Origin: DASWHF01 sp036393295
GTDB lineage: Bacteria > Pseudomonadota > Gammaproteobacteria > Acidiferrobacterales > UBA6901
Direction of reading: 5' to 3'
DNA: 51,975 bases
Assembly: GCA_036393295.1 (NCBI GenBank)
Contig: DASWHF010000081.1
Coordinates: forward strand, 1 to 51,975
In this document: piece by piece, positions 25,961 through 34,090 of the stretch
Layout: the number at the start of each line of letters is the position of its first letter
How positions within the stretch are numbered: position 1 is the stretch's first letter
Program-made: the position numbers and the translations under genes
Notes under the pieces: generated by a model
Database searches by the model: none
The model's input: only the letters and a program-made list of their open reading frames with translations
What the model was told of the DNA's origin: nothing

Positions 25961-26052
25961 CCTTCGTGACGGTCTCCACCACTTGTTTATAGGTTCCTTA
26001 CAGAGCGTATCGCCGCTACGGGCTCAGCCGCGCTCAAGCGTGACCGACAAAC

Positions 26053-26850
26053 TTATTTAGTCGGGCGCCGGGCCGGCGCACGCTTGCGCCCGCCGGTCTG
26101 GTGCTTGGCCTCGGTGGCACGCGACAGGAGCTGCTCCAGGTCCTCGCCCTTGCGGAACTGGGTGGCGCCGATGCTCACGCCCAGCGCGACGCGCTTGCCG
26201 GCGTGGGCGAGCTCGCGGCCCTCGGTGTTCGCACGGATGCGCTCGGTGATCTTGACGGCATCCTTGAGGTTGGTGTGCGGCAGCACCACCAGGAACTCGT
26301 GGCCGTCGTAGCGCCCGGCCTTGTCGGGCATGCGCAGGGTCTCGACGAAGACCTCGGCCATGCCTTGCAGCGAGCGCTCCGCGGCCTTGGCGCCCAGCTC
26401 GCTGCCGATCTTGTCAAAGCTCTCGACCTCGACCAGCGCCACCGACAGCGGGTCGCCGTAGCGCTCGGCCTGGGCCATGGACTCCAGCAGGCCGGTGGTG
26501 ATGCCGCGCCGGTTGGGCAGGCGCGTGACCGGGTCCTGGAACACCGCCGGGCTGTCGTCGACGCTCTTCACGCCGGCCTTGAGGCGCGCCTCGTACTCGC
26601 GCTTGAGCGGCGCCAGCACCAGGGCATAGACGGTCGGCAGCAGAATCGCCGCCAGCAGCGCGGCGCCGGCCAGCACCACGACCAGCGGCGGCTTCGGCAC
26701 CTCGCCGGCATACACCACCAGGAGCAGGATCAGCGCCGTGGCCACGAAGGCGATCAGCGCCACGCCGAGCAGCGCCGGCACCGTGAGCCCGGCGGGGCTG
26801 CCGCCGCGCGATGATTTCGAGCTTTTTACCGCTTGACTGTGCATTGCCAT
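26053..26850 (-). CDS. Membrane GGDEF-domain protein with degenerate active site
   Basis: 265 residues: two membrane helices (~24-48 and ~55-80) then a GGDEF-fold domain (~104-255). The signature is RYDGHEFLVVLP instead of RYGGDEF, with Asp182, Gly183, His184 in the GG[D/E] positions, so cyclase activity is doubtful. The upstream DPVTRLPNRRG and the SIGATQF strand are normal. There is no RxxD I-site. A second ATG at 26844 has better spacing from the AGAGGG ribosome binding site. It could still bind GTP or c-di-GMP, or act as a scaffold. Confidence 0.85.
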   Translation of the reverse strand: MAMHSQAVKSSKSSRGGSPAGLTVPALLGVALIAFVATALILLLVVYAGEVPKPPLVVVLAGAALLAAILLPTVYALVLAPLKREYEARLKAGVKSVDDSPAVFQDPVTRLPNRRGITTGLLESMAQAERYGDPLSVALVEVESFDKIGSELGAKAAERSLQGMAEVFVETLRMPDKAGRYDGHEFLVVLPHTNLKDAVKITERIRANTEGRELAHAGKRVALGVSIGATQFRKGEDLEQLLSRATEAKHQTGGRKRAPARRPTK

Positions 26851-27012
26851 CCCTCTACCCCTCCCGGGATCCGGCCGGTACCGACCGCATCGTTATTGTC
26901 CGCCAATTTGACCCTAAGGCACAGCGCTGTCAATAAAGCGTGTCGGCGCCGGAATGCAAGTCGCCCGGGAACGGTTTTTCAGCTTCCTGCGGGTGGCCGG
27001 ACCGTTAAGGCA

Positions 27013-29175
27013 CTAGATAGGGTGCAGGTTGGCGTAGGCCGCCACCAGCCACTTGGCGCCGGCGGCCTCGAAGTTGATCTGCACCCGGGTATGCTCGCCC
27101 TGGCCCTCGACCGTCACGACCACGCCCTCGCCGAATTTTTCGTGGCGCACCCGGCTGCCGAGGCGCATCGCCGGTGCGGTTCCGCCCGCGTCCGCCGCGA
27201 CCGCCCGCGCGGTCGCGGCGGCCCGGCCCAGTATCGGCGTGGCCCTCAGTTCCCGCACCAGATCCGCCGGAATCTCGCCGAGGAAGCGCGACGGTTGGGT
27301 GTAATGTTCCGAACCGTACAGGCGGCGCAGCTCGGCGAAGGTGACATAGAGCCGGCGCATGGCCCGGGTCATGCCGACGTAGCACAGGCGCCGCTCCTCC
27401 TCGAGGCGGTCGCCCTCCTCGAGCGAGCGCTGGTGCGGGAACAGCCCCTCCTCCATGCCGGCCAGGAACACCAGCGGGAACTCCAGGCCCTTGGCCGAGT
27501 GCAGCGACATGAGCTGCACGCAGTCCTCCCAGGCCTCGGCCTGGCCCTCGCCGGCCTCGAGCGCGGCGTGCGCCAGGAAGCCGCCGAGCGGATCGAGGCC
27601 GCTCTCGTCGTCGTGCTGGTAGTTGCCGGCGGCGGTGACCAGCTCCTCCAGGTTCTCGACCCGCATCTCGCTCTTCTCGCTCTTGTCGTTCTTGTGGAAG
27701 TCGAGCAGGCCGGAACCGGCGAGCATACGCTCGACCTGGTCGCCGAGGCCCAGGCCGGCGGTGTCGGCCGCCAACCGTTCGATGAGCTCCAGAAATCCCT
27801 TGGCCGCCTTGGCGGCGCGCGCCGCCAGGGCGCCGGTCGCGATCAGGTCGGCCGCGGCCTCCCACAAGGACAGCTGACGCGCGCGGGCGTGCTCGCGGAT
27901 CGCCTCGACGGTGCGGTCGCCGATGCCGCGGGTCGGCACGTTGGCGACGCGCTCGAACGACGGATCGTCGTGGCGGCTGGCGATGAGCCGCAGATAGGCA
28001 AGCGCGTCCTTGATCTCGGCGCGCTCGAAGAAGCGCAGCCCCCCGTAGACCCGGTAGGGCACGCCGGCGCTGATCAACATCTCCTCGAACACCCGCGATT
28101 GGGCGTTCGAGCGGTACAGCACCGCGACCTCGTCGCGCCGCTGCCCGGCCGCCACCCAATCCTGGATGCGGTCGACCACGAAGCGCGCCTCGTCCAGCTC
28201 GTTGAAGGCGGCGTAGACCTGGATCGGCTCGCCCGATTCGCCGTCGGTCCACAGCTCCTTGCCGAGCCGGCCGGTGTTGTGGCCGATCACGCCGTTGGCG
28301 GCCTTGAGGATGGTCTGGGTGGACCGGTAGTTCTGCTCCAGGCGGATGACCCGGGCGCCGGGATGGTCCTGCTCGAATTTCAGAATGTTCTCGACCTGGG
28401 CGCCGCGCCAACCATATATAGACTGGTCGTCGTCGCCGACCACGAACAGGTTGCGGTGGCCCAACGCGAACTGTTTGAGCCAGGCGTATTGAATCGCATT
28501 GGTGTCCTGGAACTCGTCCACCAGGACATGGCGGAAGCGCTGCTGGTAATGGCCGCGCAGGCCGGCGTTGTCGCGCAACAGCTCGAAGGCGCGCAACAGC
28601 AGCTCGGCGAAATCCACGAGCCCGGCGCGCTGGCAGCTCGCCTCGTACTCGCGGTAGACCTTGAGCAGGGTGTGGGTCTGGGGGTCCTGGCCCTCGCCGA
28701 GCTGGGCCGGGCGGCGGCCGGCTTCCTTATGGGCGTTGATGAACCATTGCGCCTGGCGCGGCGGCCAATAGGCCTCGTCCAGGCTCAGGTTCTTCAGGAC
28801 GCGCCGCACCAGCCGGTACTGGTCTTCGCTGTCCAGGATCTGGAAGGTCTGGGGCAGGCCGGCGTCGCGCCAGTGGGCGCGCAGCAGGCGGTGCGACAGG
28901 CCGTGGAAGGTGCCGATCCACATGCCGCCGACCGAGGAACCCAGCATCGCCTCGATGCGCCCGCGCATCTCGTGTGCCGCCTTGTTGGTGAAGGTCACGG
29001 CCAGCACGCTGTGCGGCGACAGGCCCTGGGTCTCGATCAGCCAGGCGACCCGGTGAGTGAGCACCCGCGTCTTGCCGGAGCCGGCGCCGGCCAGCACCAG
29101 CAGCGGGCCGTCGGGCGCGGCCACGGCGTCGCGCTGCGCGCGGTTCAGGTTGTCGAGCAGGCGGGAGACATCCAT
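27013..29175 (-). CDS. uvrD: DNA helicase II (UvrD)
   Basis: 720-residue superfamily 1 helicase acting in nucleotide excision and mismatch repair. Walker A at 29-36 (AGAGSGKT), motif Ia VTFTNKAAHEM, motif II DEFQDTN, motif III GDDDQSIYGWRGA, motif IV LEQNYRSTQTIL, motif V TVSLHSAKGLEF-like sequence LMSLHSAKGLEFPLVF, and motif VI RRLCYVGMTRAM. The C-terminus has the Tudor-like tail GSRVRHEKFGEGVVVTVEGQG typical of UvrD/PcrA, which favours UvrD over Rep. It is transcribed alone. Confidence 0.95.
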   Translation of the reverse strand: MDVSRLLDNLNRAQRDAVAAPDGPLLVLAGAGSGKTRVLTHRVAWLIETQGLSPHSVLAVTFTNKAAHEMRGRIEAMLGSSVGGMWIGTFHGLSHRLLRAHWRDAGLPQTFQILDSEDQYRLVRRVLKNLSLDEAYWPPRQAQWFINAHKEAGRRPAQLGEGQDPQTHTLLKVYREYEASCQRAGLVDFAELLLRAFELLRDNAGLRGHYQQRFRHVLVDEFQDTNAIQYAWLKQFALGHRNLFVVGDDDQSIYGWRGAQVENILKFEQDHPGARVIRLEQNYRSTQTILKAANGVIGHNTGRLGKELWTDGESGEPIQVYAAFNELDEARFVVDRIQDWVAAGQRRDEVAVLYRSNAQSRVFEEMLISAGVPYRVYGGLRFFERAEIKDALAYLRLIASRHDDPSFERVANVPTRGIGDRTVEAIREHARARQLSLWEAAADLIATGALAARAAKAAKGFLELIERLAADTAGLGLGDQVERMLAGSGLLDFHKNDKSEKSEMRVENLEELVTAAGNYQHDDESGLDPLGGFLAHAALEAGEGQAEAWEDCVQLMSLHSAKGLEFPLVFLAGMEEGLFPHQRSLEEGDRLEEERRLCYVGMTRAMRRLYVTFAELRRLYGSEHYTQPSRFLGEIPADLVRELRATPILGRAAATARAVAADAGGTAPAMRLGSRVRHEKFGEGVVVTVEGQGEHTRVQINFEAAGAKWLVAAYANLHPI

Positions 29176-29512
29176 GGCCGGATGATACCATCATGGCCCG
29201 ACACCCGGGGCGGCCGGGCGCCGCCTGATGGGCTCGACGGATTCGTACACCGTGCTGCCGAATGCCCGCGAGCGTTTCGACCCGTTCTCCCGCGCACTCC
29301 GTGGTCAGCCACCTAAATATAGTAATGCCTCTTGTGGTGTTCGGCCAGCCGGTGGTCATCGCGGACATCGCCGCGTTGCAGGGCGTGAAGTAAATAAAGT
29401 CGCCGGCGAGCGCCACAACATGTTGTTATTTTGTCTGGCTGAAGGTACATTCCGTTGGACAATAATCAGCCTCAACTCGACGCTTTTCCCATTAGGGTAG
29501 GAGACGGAAGTT
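29176..29512. other. Gene-free interval upstream of GGDEF gene
   Basis: No gene found. An AT-richer segment (29390-29500) precedes the next gene; TTGGAC at 29454-29459 is a possible -35 without a clear -10. GGAGACGGAAG before the TTG is the ribosome binding site of the GGDEF gene. Confidence 0.45.
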
Positions 29513-30916
29513 TTGGCAGTCACCGAGACGGAGCCGGTGGAGGCCCCACCGCTCGAAATCATTCAGCGCCACCTGCAAGGATTGAGACGCGACCCGGACG
29601 GGGGCGCGCTGATCGAGCTGATCCACCGGTATTTACGCGGTGACGGCGATGGCGGGTACGCGCTCGACTCCGCCCGCCTGCCCGCCCTCTACGCCGCCCT
29701 CACCCGTTACGCCAAGAACCCCGAATACGCCGCCGCCAGCCGCATCAAGGCGCGATTGATCCAACGCCATCTCGCGCTGTACCTGAGCGACCCCGCGGCA
29801 GATATCACCAGCCCGGAACCGCCGCCGGCCGCGGCGCCTCGGACCGGGGCACTGCCGGCGCACGAGGACGGAACCGATACGCGCGCCGAGCGCCCGCCGT
29901 CGGCGCCGCTGCCGCATCCCGAACTGCACCCGGGAGCGGCGCCGCTCGCGCCGCTGGCCGACGCCGACGCCGGGGAGGACGATCCCGCGCGGACGGAGCC
30001 GGGCGCGCACGGCGGCCTGCCGGCGCTCGCCGGAAACGACCGGCTTCCCAGTCCCGACGAGCTGGAGGCGCTGCTGTTCGGCCCGCAGGCCAGTCCCGAG
30101 CAGCGCTACCAGACGCTGCGCCAGTCCGAACTCAAGGCCTGGCGCACCATCTACGGCACGGTCAAGGACTTCGCCGTGCTCAAGGAGCTGTGGGCGACGC
30201 GCCTGCAGGAGATCCAGCGCGACCGCGACACCCTGTCGCAGCGCCTCGACGAGGCCCAGCGGGCGGCACAGTCGCTCGCCGGCGAGCGCGAGGAACTGCA
30301 GCTCGCGCTGGAGCAGACCCGCAACCGCCCGCCGACGCGCAGCGCGCGCCTCAACATCACGGTCCGCGGCCAGGCCAGGACGACGCGCAAATGGAGCAGC
30401 CTGCCGAAGCGCGACGCCCTGATCCGCAGCCTCGAGGCCGAGGTCGAGCGCGGCCGGCGCTTCCGCAGCCCACTGGCGCTGGCGCTGATCGATATCCAGG
30501 CGCTGGCCGATATCAACGCCCGCTACGGCGACGGCGCCGACGACGCGGTCTTGAGCTGCTACGCCGGCGAGATCCTGGGCAGTTTCCGCACTTATGACCT
30601 CGTGACGCGCTACGACGGCAACGAATTCGCGGTGCTGTTCCCCAACACCGACCAGGCCGGCGCGCTGCGCGCCCTGGAGAAGGCGCAGAAACGCGCCGCC
30701 GAGACCCATCTCAATGCCGGCGGCAAGGTGTTTCCGCTGCCGGTGTTCTCGAGCGTGCTGACGGTCTACGCCGCCGGCGAGGAGCCGGCCGCGCTGCTGG
30801 CGCGCGCGCACGCGGCGCTCGACGGCTTGCGCAGCAAGGGCGCCGGCAAGCTGGTGGTGGCGCCGCCGCCGCCGACCGGCGCGCTGGTGGTGGCGGCGTC
30901 TGAAACCAAGCATTGA
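29513..30916 (+). CDS. Soluble GGDEF-domain protein with degenerate active site
   Basis: 467-residue cytoplasmic protein. The TTG start has a GGAG/GGAAG ribosome binding site and yields LAVTETEPVEAPP. The N-terminal half is helical then disordered (Pro/Ala/Glu-rich, ~85-190); ~195-270 is a coiled coil (KELWATRLQEIQRDRDTL ... EEAQR). The C-terminal GGDEF fold (~290-455) has YDGNEF at 367-372 in place of GGDEF; Asp, Gly and Asn replace the catalytic GG[DE]. The following FAVLFPNT is normal. Same type of substitution as in the membrane GGDEF protein 3 kb away. It is probably catalytically inactive; possibly an effector. Confidence 0.85.
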   Translation: MAVTETEPVEAPPLEIIQRHLQGLRRDPDGGALIELIHRYLRGDGDGGYALDSARLPALYAALTRYAKNPEYAAASRIKARLIQRHLALYLSDPAADITSPEPPPAAAPRTGALPAHEDGTDTRAERPPSAPLPHPELHPGAAPLAPLADADAGEDDPARTEPGAHGGLPALAGNDRLPSPDELEALLFGPQASPEQRYQTLRQSELKAWRTIYGTVKDFAVLKELWATRLQEIQRDRDTLSQRLDEAQRAAQSLAGEREELQLALEQTRNRPPTRSARLNITVRGQARTTRKWSSLPKRDALIRSLEAEVERGRRFRSPLALALIDIQALADINARYGDGADDAVLSCYAGEILGSFRTYDLVTRYDGNEFAVLFPNTDQAGALRALEKAQKRAAETHLNAGGKVFPLPVFSSVLTVYAAGEEPAALLARAHAALDGLRSKGAGKLVVAPPPPTGALVVAASETKH

Positions 30917-31048
30917 CGCCGGTTTCGGATTTTCCGGGGCGGGCGAACTGTAAAGAATCGCGACGACCGCGCAACGACCCTGGGCAAGGGCGGTGCGCGC
31001 GGGTAGACTGACATCGTCACCTCCTCCCGACAATGTGAGGTAGGCCTC

Positions 31049-31384
31049 GTGAGCGCCGAACGCCGCGATGCGCCGCGCTTTCCGATTTCCCTGGACTGCG
31101 CGCTGAAGCCGGATCATCTCGGCTTCCAAGCTTGCAGGATGCGCGATCTGAGCCAGGCCGGCGCCTTCGTGGTGACCAACCGCCGGCGGCTCACCGACCA
31201 TAGCCGTGTCGAGCTGGCCGTCAGGATTTCGCGCGGCGGCAAGGTCGAGATGGTGAGTTTCCCGGCGCTGGTGCGTTACGTCACCCCGGACGGCGCCGGC
31301 TTGTACTTCACCGCGACCTCCGACCAATCCCGCTCGTTGCTGGACATGGTGATGGCCAACCGTCGCCACCGCGGTTTGCCTTGA
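31049..31384 (+). CDS. PilZ-domain protein
   Basis: 111-residue single-domain PilZ protein, the most common c-di-GMP receptor fold. The binding signatures are visible: ERRDAPRFPI for the RxxxR motif and RDLSQAGAFV for the [D/N]xSxxG motif. The GTG at 31049 follows GTGAGG. It lies close after a degenerate GGDEF gene and has a paralogue at 33743-34078 with ~35-40 % similar pattern. Likely output: motility, biofilm or exopolysaccharide control. Confidence 0.88.
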   Translation: MSAERRDAPRFPISLDCALKPDHLGFQACRMRDLSQAGAFVVTNRRRLTDHSRVELAVRISRGGKVEMVSFPALVRYVTPDGAGLYFTATSDQSRSLLDMVMANRRHRGLP

Positions 31385-31476
31385 GCCCCCGGCGCCGCTT
31401 GCATCGGCGCGCAAACCCCCGATAATGCCGCACACTCGCCGGGCCGTCCGGCGCGGCGACAAGGGGGCAACGAACC

Positions 31477-32073
31477 GTGAAGAGGCTCGAACACGCGCTC
31501 GAGGTGCTGGTGTTCAACAGCCGCTGGCTGCTGGCGCCGTTCTATCTGGGCCTGGTCCTCGGCATCGTCATCCTGCTCATCAAGTTCACCCAGGAATTCC
31601 TGCATATCGTGCCGCATGTGCTGAGCGGCACGGAGTCCGAGATTATTCTTGCGATCCTGACGCTGGTCGACATGTCGCTGGTCGGCAATCTGCTGCTGAT
31701 CATCATCTTCAGCGGCTACGAGAACTTCGTCTCCAAGATCCACACCGGCGAGCACGAGGACCGGCCCGACTGGATGGGCAAGGTCGACTTCTCGGGCCTC
31801 AAGATCAAGGTCATCGCCTCGATCGTGGCGATCTCGGCCATCGAGCTGCTCAAGTCCTTCGTCAACATCGGGACCCAGCTCGACGCCGCGGCGGCGGCCG
31901 GCGTGGTCATGGGCGCCGAATGGACCTGGACCGCGGCCGACAAGTCGATCGCCTGGAAGGTCATCATCCACCTGATCCTGGTGGTTTCCGGCGTGCTGTT
32001 CGCGCTCATGGACCGGGTCGCCGAGGGCACCGCGAAGCATGGCGGCCCGGCCGGCGGAAGACCCAAACACTAG
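31477..32073 (+). CDS. YqhA family (UPF0114) membrane protein
   Basis: 198-residue inner-membrane protein of the UPF0114/YqhA family: LVFNSRWLLAPFYLGLVLGI, LTLVDMSLVGNLLLIIIFSGYENFVSKI, and WMGKVDFSGLKIKVIASIVAISAIELLK are the family hallmarks. Four predicted helices. The GTG start follows AAGGGGG by about 7 bases. Function unknown; it is 18 bp upstream of terC, so probably co-transcribed. Confidence 0.9.
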   Translation: MKRLEHALEVLVFNSRWLLAPFYLGLVLGIVILLIKFTQEFLHIVPHVLSGTESEIILAILTLVDMSLVGNLLLIIIFSGYENFVSKIHTGEHEDRPDWMGKVDFSGLKIKVIASIVAISAIELLKSFVNIGTQLDAAAAAGVVMGAEWTWTAADKSIAWKVIIHLILVVSGVLFALMDRVAEGTAKHGGPAGGRPKH

Positions 32074-32091
32074 CCCGCGCCGGAGGTCCGC

Positions 32092-32838
32092 ATGGAATGG
32101 CTCAGCTCCCCCGAGGCCTGGATCGCGCTCGCCACGCTCACGGCGCTCGAGATCGTCCTCGGCATCGACAACATCATCTTCATCTCCATCCTGGTCGGGC
32201 GCCTGCCGCAGCGCCTGCGCCAGCGCGCCCGCATCCTCGGGCTGGGCCTGGCCATGTTCACCCGCCTAGCGCTGCTGTTCTCGCTCGCCTGGGTGATGGG
32301 GCTGACCGCGCCGCTGTTCGCCGTCGTCGACTACGAGGTCTCGGGCCGCGACCTGATACTGCTGGGCGGCGGGCTGTTCCTGCTGGTCAAGAGCACCTTC
32401 GAGATCCACCACAGCCTGGAGGGCAGCGAGCAGGCGCGCGGCGCCGGGCGCGCGGCGGCGTCCTTTGCCGGGATCCTGATCCAGATCGCGGTGATCGACA
32501 TCGTGTTCTCGCTGGATTCGGTGATCACCGCCGTCGGCATGACCAGCCACGTTCCGGTGATGGCGGCGGCCATCGTGATCGCGGTGCTGGTGATGATGCT
32601 GGCGGCGCGCGCCATCAGCGACTTCGTCGACGCGCATCCGACCATCAAGATGCTGGCCCTGAGCTTCCTGATCCTGGTCGGGATGGCGCTGGTGGCCGAG
32701 GGCCTCGAGTTCCACATCCCCAAGGGCTACATCTACTTCGCCATGGCGTTCTCGGTGTCGGTGGAAATGCTCAACCTGCGGCTGCGGGCGCGCGCCGCGC
32801 CGGTGAGGCTGCACAAGAAGCTGCCCAAAGCCAGGTAG
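32092..32838 (+). CDS. TerC-family membrane protein
   Basis: 248-residue TerC family integral membrane protein. The two acidic motifs of TerC are present: ALEIVLGIDNIIFISIL near residue 20 and DIVFSLDSVITAVGM near residue 140. These resemble the intramembrane acidic sites proposed for metal (manganese) transport in TerC/MX family members. About seven helices. GGAGG is 7 bases before the ATG. It ends shortly before a MITE-like repeat. Confidence 0.92.
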   Translation: MEWLSSPEAWIALATLTALEIVLGIDNIIFISILVGRLPQRLRQRARILGLGLAMFTRLALLFSLAWVMGLTAPLFAVVDYEVSGRDLILLGGGLFLLVKSTFEIHHSLEGSEQARGAGRAAASFAGILIQIAVIDIVFSLDSVITAVGMTSHVPVMAAAIVIAVLVMMLAARAISDFVDAHPTIKMLALSFLILVGMALVAEGLEFHIPKGYIYFAMAFSVSVEMLNLRLRARAAPVRLHKKLPKAR

Positions 32839-32859
32839 GGTGGGGCCCGGTCCCACCCC

Positions 32860-32987
32860 CTAAGAGCACCTAACAAAATGAGAAACGGGTGTAGGGTGCG
32901 CCCTGCGCACCGAAATATTAAGCGGTGCGTGGGACGCACCCTACGGTTCGGCGTTGAATGCGAGGTCATTTTGTTAGGCGCTCTAAG
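32860..32987. mobile_element. 128-bp MITE-like element with terminal inverted repeats
   Basis: Ends at 32860-32881 and 32966-32987 are inverted copies sharing GAGC[A/G]CCTAACAAAATGA (20 of 22 positions match over the full arm). Inside is a second palindrome, GTAGGGTGCG...CGCACCCTAC (32891-32943), with unpaired AATATTAAG in the middle. No ORF. Size and structure fit a non-autonomous miniature element. It sits between terC and the VTT-family gene, with a GGGTGGG/CCCACCC terminator-like hairpin (32837-32860) at its left border. Confidence 0.72.
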
Positions 32988-33017
32988 CGGCACGCGCTTG
33001 CGACGACCGGCGCCCGC

Positions 33018-33593
33018 TCAACCCCAGATCAGATAGGCCGCCACCAGCGCGGCCACCAGCAGCCAGCCGATGACGTCGATGTAGGTCCGCAGCATGCGCT
33101 CCATGCGCTCGCCGCCCAGCACGATGATGCCGGCGACCAGGAAGAAGCGCCCGCCGCGGCCGATGAACGAGGCGAGCGCGAACGGCAGCAGCGCCATGGA
33201 CACGACGCCGGCGGCAATGGTGAACAATTTATAAGGTATCGGCGTGAAGCCGGCCAGGAACACCGCCCAGAACCCCCAGCGCGCAAACCAGTCCCTCACG
33301 ATCAGGAAGTTGTCCCAGTAACCGACCCGGTGCAGCCACGGCTCGACCGCCTGGAAGGCGAGCGCGCCGATGGTGTAGCCGAGCAGGCCGCCGAGCACCG
33401 AGGCGACCGTGGTCACCCATGCGTAGCGCCAGGCGCGGGCGCGGTCGGCGAGCGCCATCGGCGCCAGCATCACGTCGGGCGGGACGGGAAAGAACGACGA
33501 CTCGGCGAAGCTCAAGCCGGCGAGGTAACGCTCGGCGTGACGGTGCCGCGACCAGCGCAGCGCCAGATCGTAGAGACGCGAGAACAGACGCAT
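33018..33593 (-). CDS. VTT-domain membrane protein (YqaA/DedA-like)
   Basis: 191-residue membrane protein of the VTT/SNARE-associated family, YqaA type: SFAESSFFPVPPDVMLAPM, AWRYAWVTTVASVLGGLLGYTIG, FAGFTPIPYKLFTIAAGV and GRGGRFFL match. These proteins are lipid scramblases or flippase-like; some affect envelope integrity. About five helices. The product should be in the inner membrane. It is convergent to the MITE and terC and divergent from a PilZ gene. Confidence 0.9.
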   Translation of the reverse strand: MRLFSRLYDLALRWSRHRHAERYLAGLSFAESSFFPVPPDVMLAPMALADRARAWRYAWVTTVASVLGGLLGYTIGALAFQAVEPWLHRVGYWDNFLIVRDWFARWGFWAVFLAGFTPIPYKLFTIAAGVVSMALLPFALASFIGRGGRFFLVAGIIVLGGERMERMLRTYIDVIGWLLVAALVAAYLIWG

Positions 33594-33742
33594 GGCGTAT
33601 CCGTAATGGGAGGCGGCGCGGCGCGCCAGCCGACCGGCGCCAGTATACCGGCGCCGGTCGGCTTTTCGCAGGGCTTTCTGTTCTCGCGCGCGTTTCGCCG
33701 GTACAATGCCGGCGTACCACCGGGAGCCGCAGCACGACAGGA

Positions 33743-34078
33743 ATGAACAGCGAGCGACGCGACACGCCGCGCATCCCCGTCACCCTCGAGGTGATGTTCA
33801 ATCCCGACAACGCCGGGTTCCGGCGCGGCGTCACCCTCAATATCTCGCTCGACGGCGTGCTGGTCGACACCGGCAGCGCCCGCATCGCGCGCCGCAGCCG
33901 CGTCGAGCTGGCCATCAAGATCCGCACCGCCGGCAAGATGCGGATCCACCGCTTCCACGCCCAGACCGTCCGCGCCGGCCCCGACGGCGTCGGCCTCGCC
34001 TTCGACCGCGTCAGCACCGAGGGATACTCCGCGTTGTTCGATCTGGTCTACGCCCAGCAGCCGCACGGCGGCTGGTAG
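33743..34078 (+). CDS. PilZ-domain protein (second copy)
   Basis: 111-residue single-domain PilZ protein: SERRDTPRIPVTLEV (RxxxR) and NISLDGVLVDTG ([D/N]xSxxG), then RRSRVELAIKIRTAGKM. It is a paralogue of the 31049-31384 protein and has the same length. The ATG at 33743 follows an ACAGGA ribosome binding site. It ends 12 bp from the convergent GGDEF-EAL gene, consistent with a role as receptor for the c-di-GMP that the enzyme makes or breaks. Confidence 0.87.
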   Translation: MNSERRDTPRIPVTLEVMFNPDNAGFRRGVTLNISLDGVLVDTGSARIARRSRVELAIKIRTAGKMRIHRFHAQTVRAGPDGVGLAFDRVSTEGYSALFDLVYAQQPHGGW

Positions 34079-34090
34079 CCGCGCCGCCGT

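Noticed and set aside
26833..29316. An 827-codon frame opposite uvrD
   Set aside because: Antisense shadow of uvrD, whose own motifs are complete and in order.
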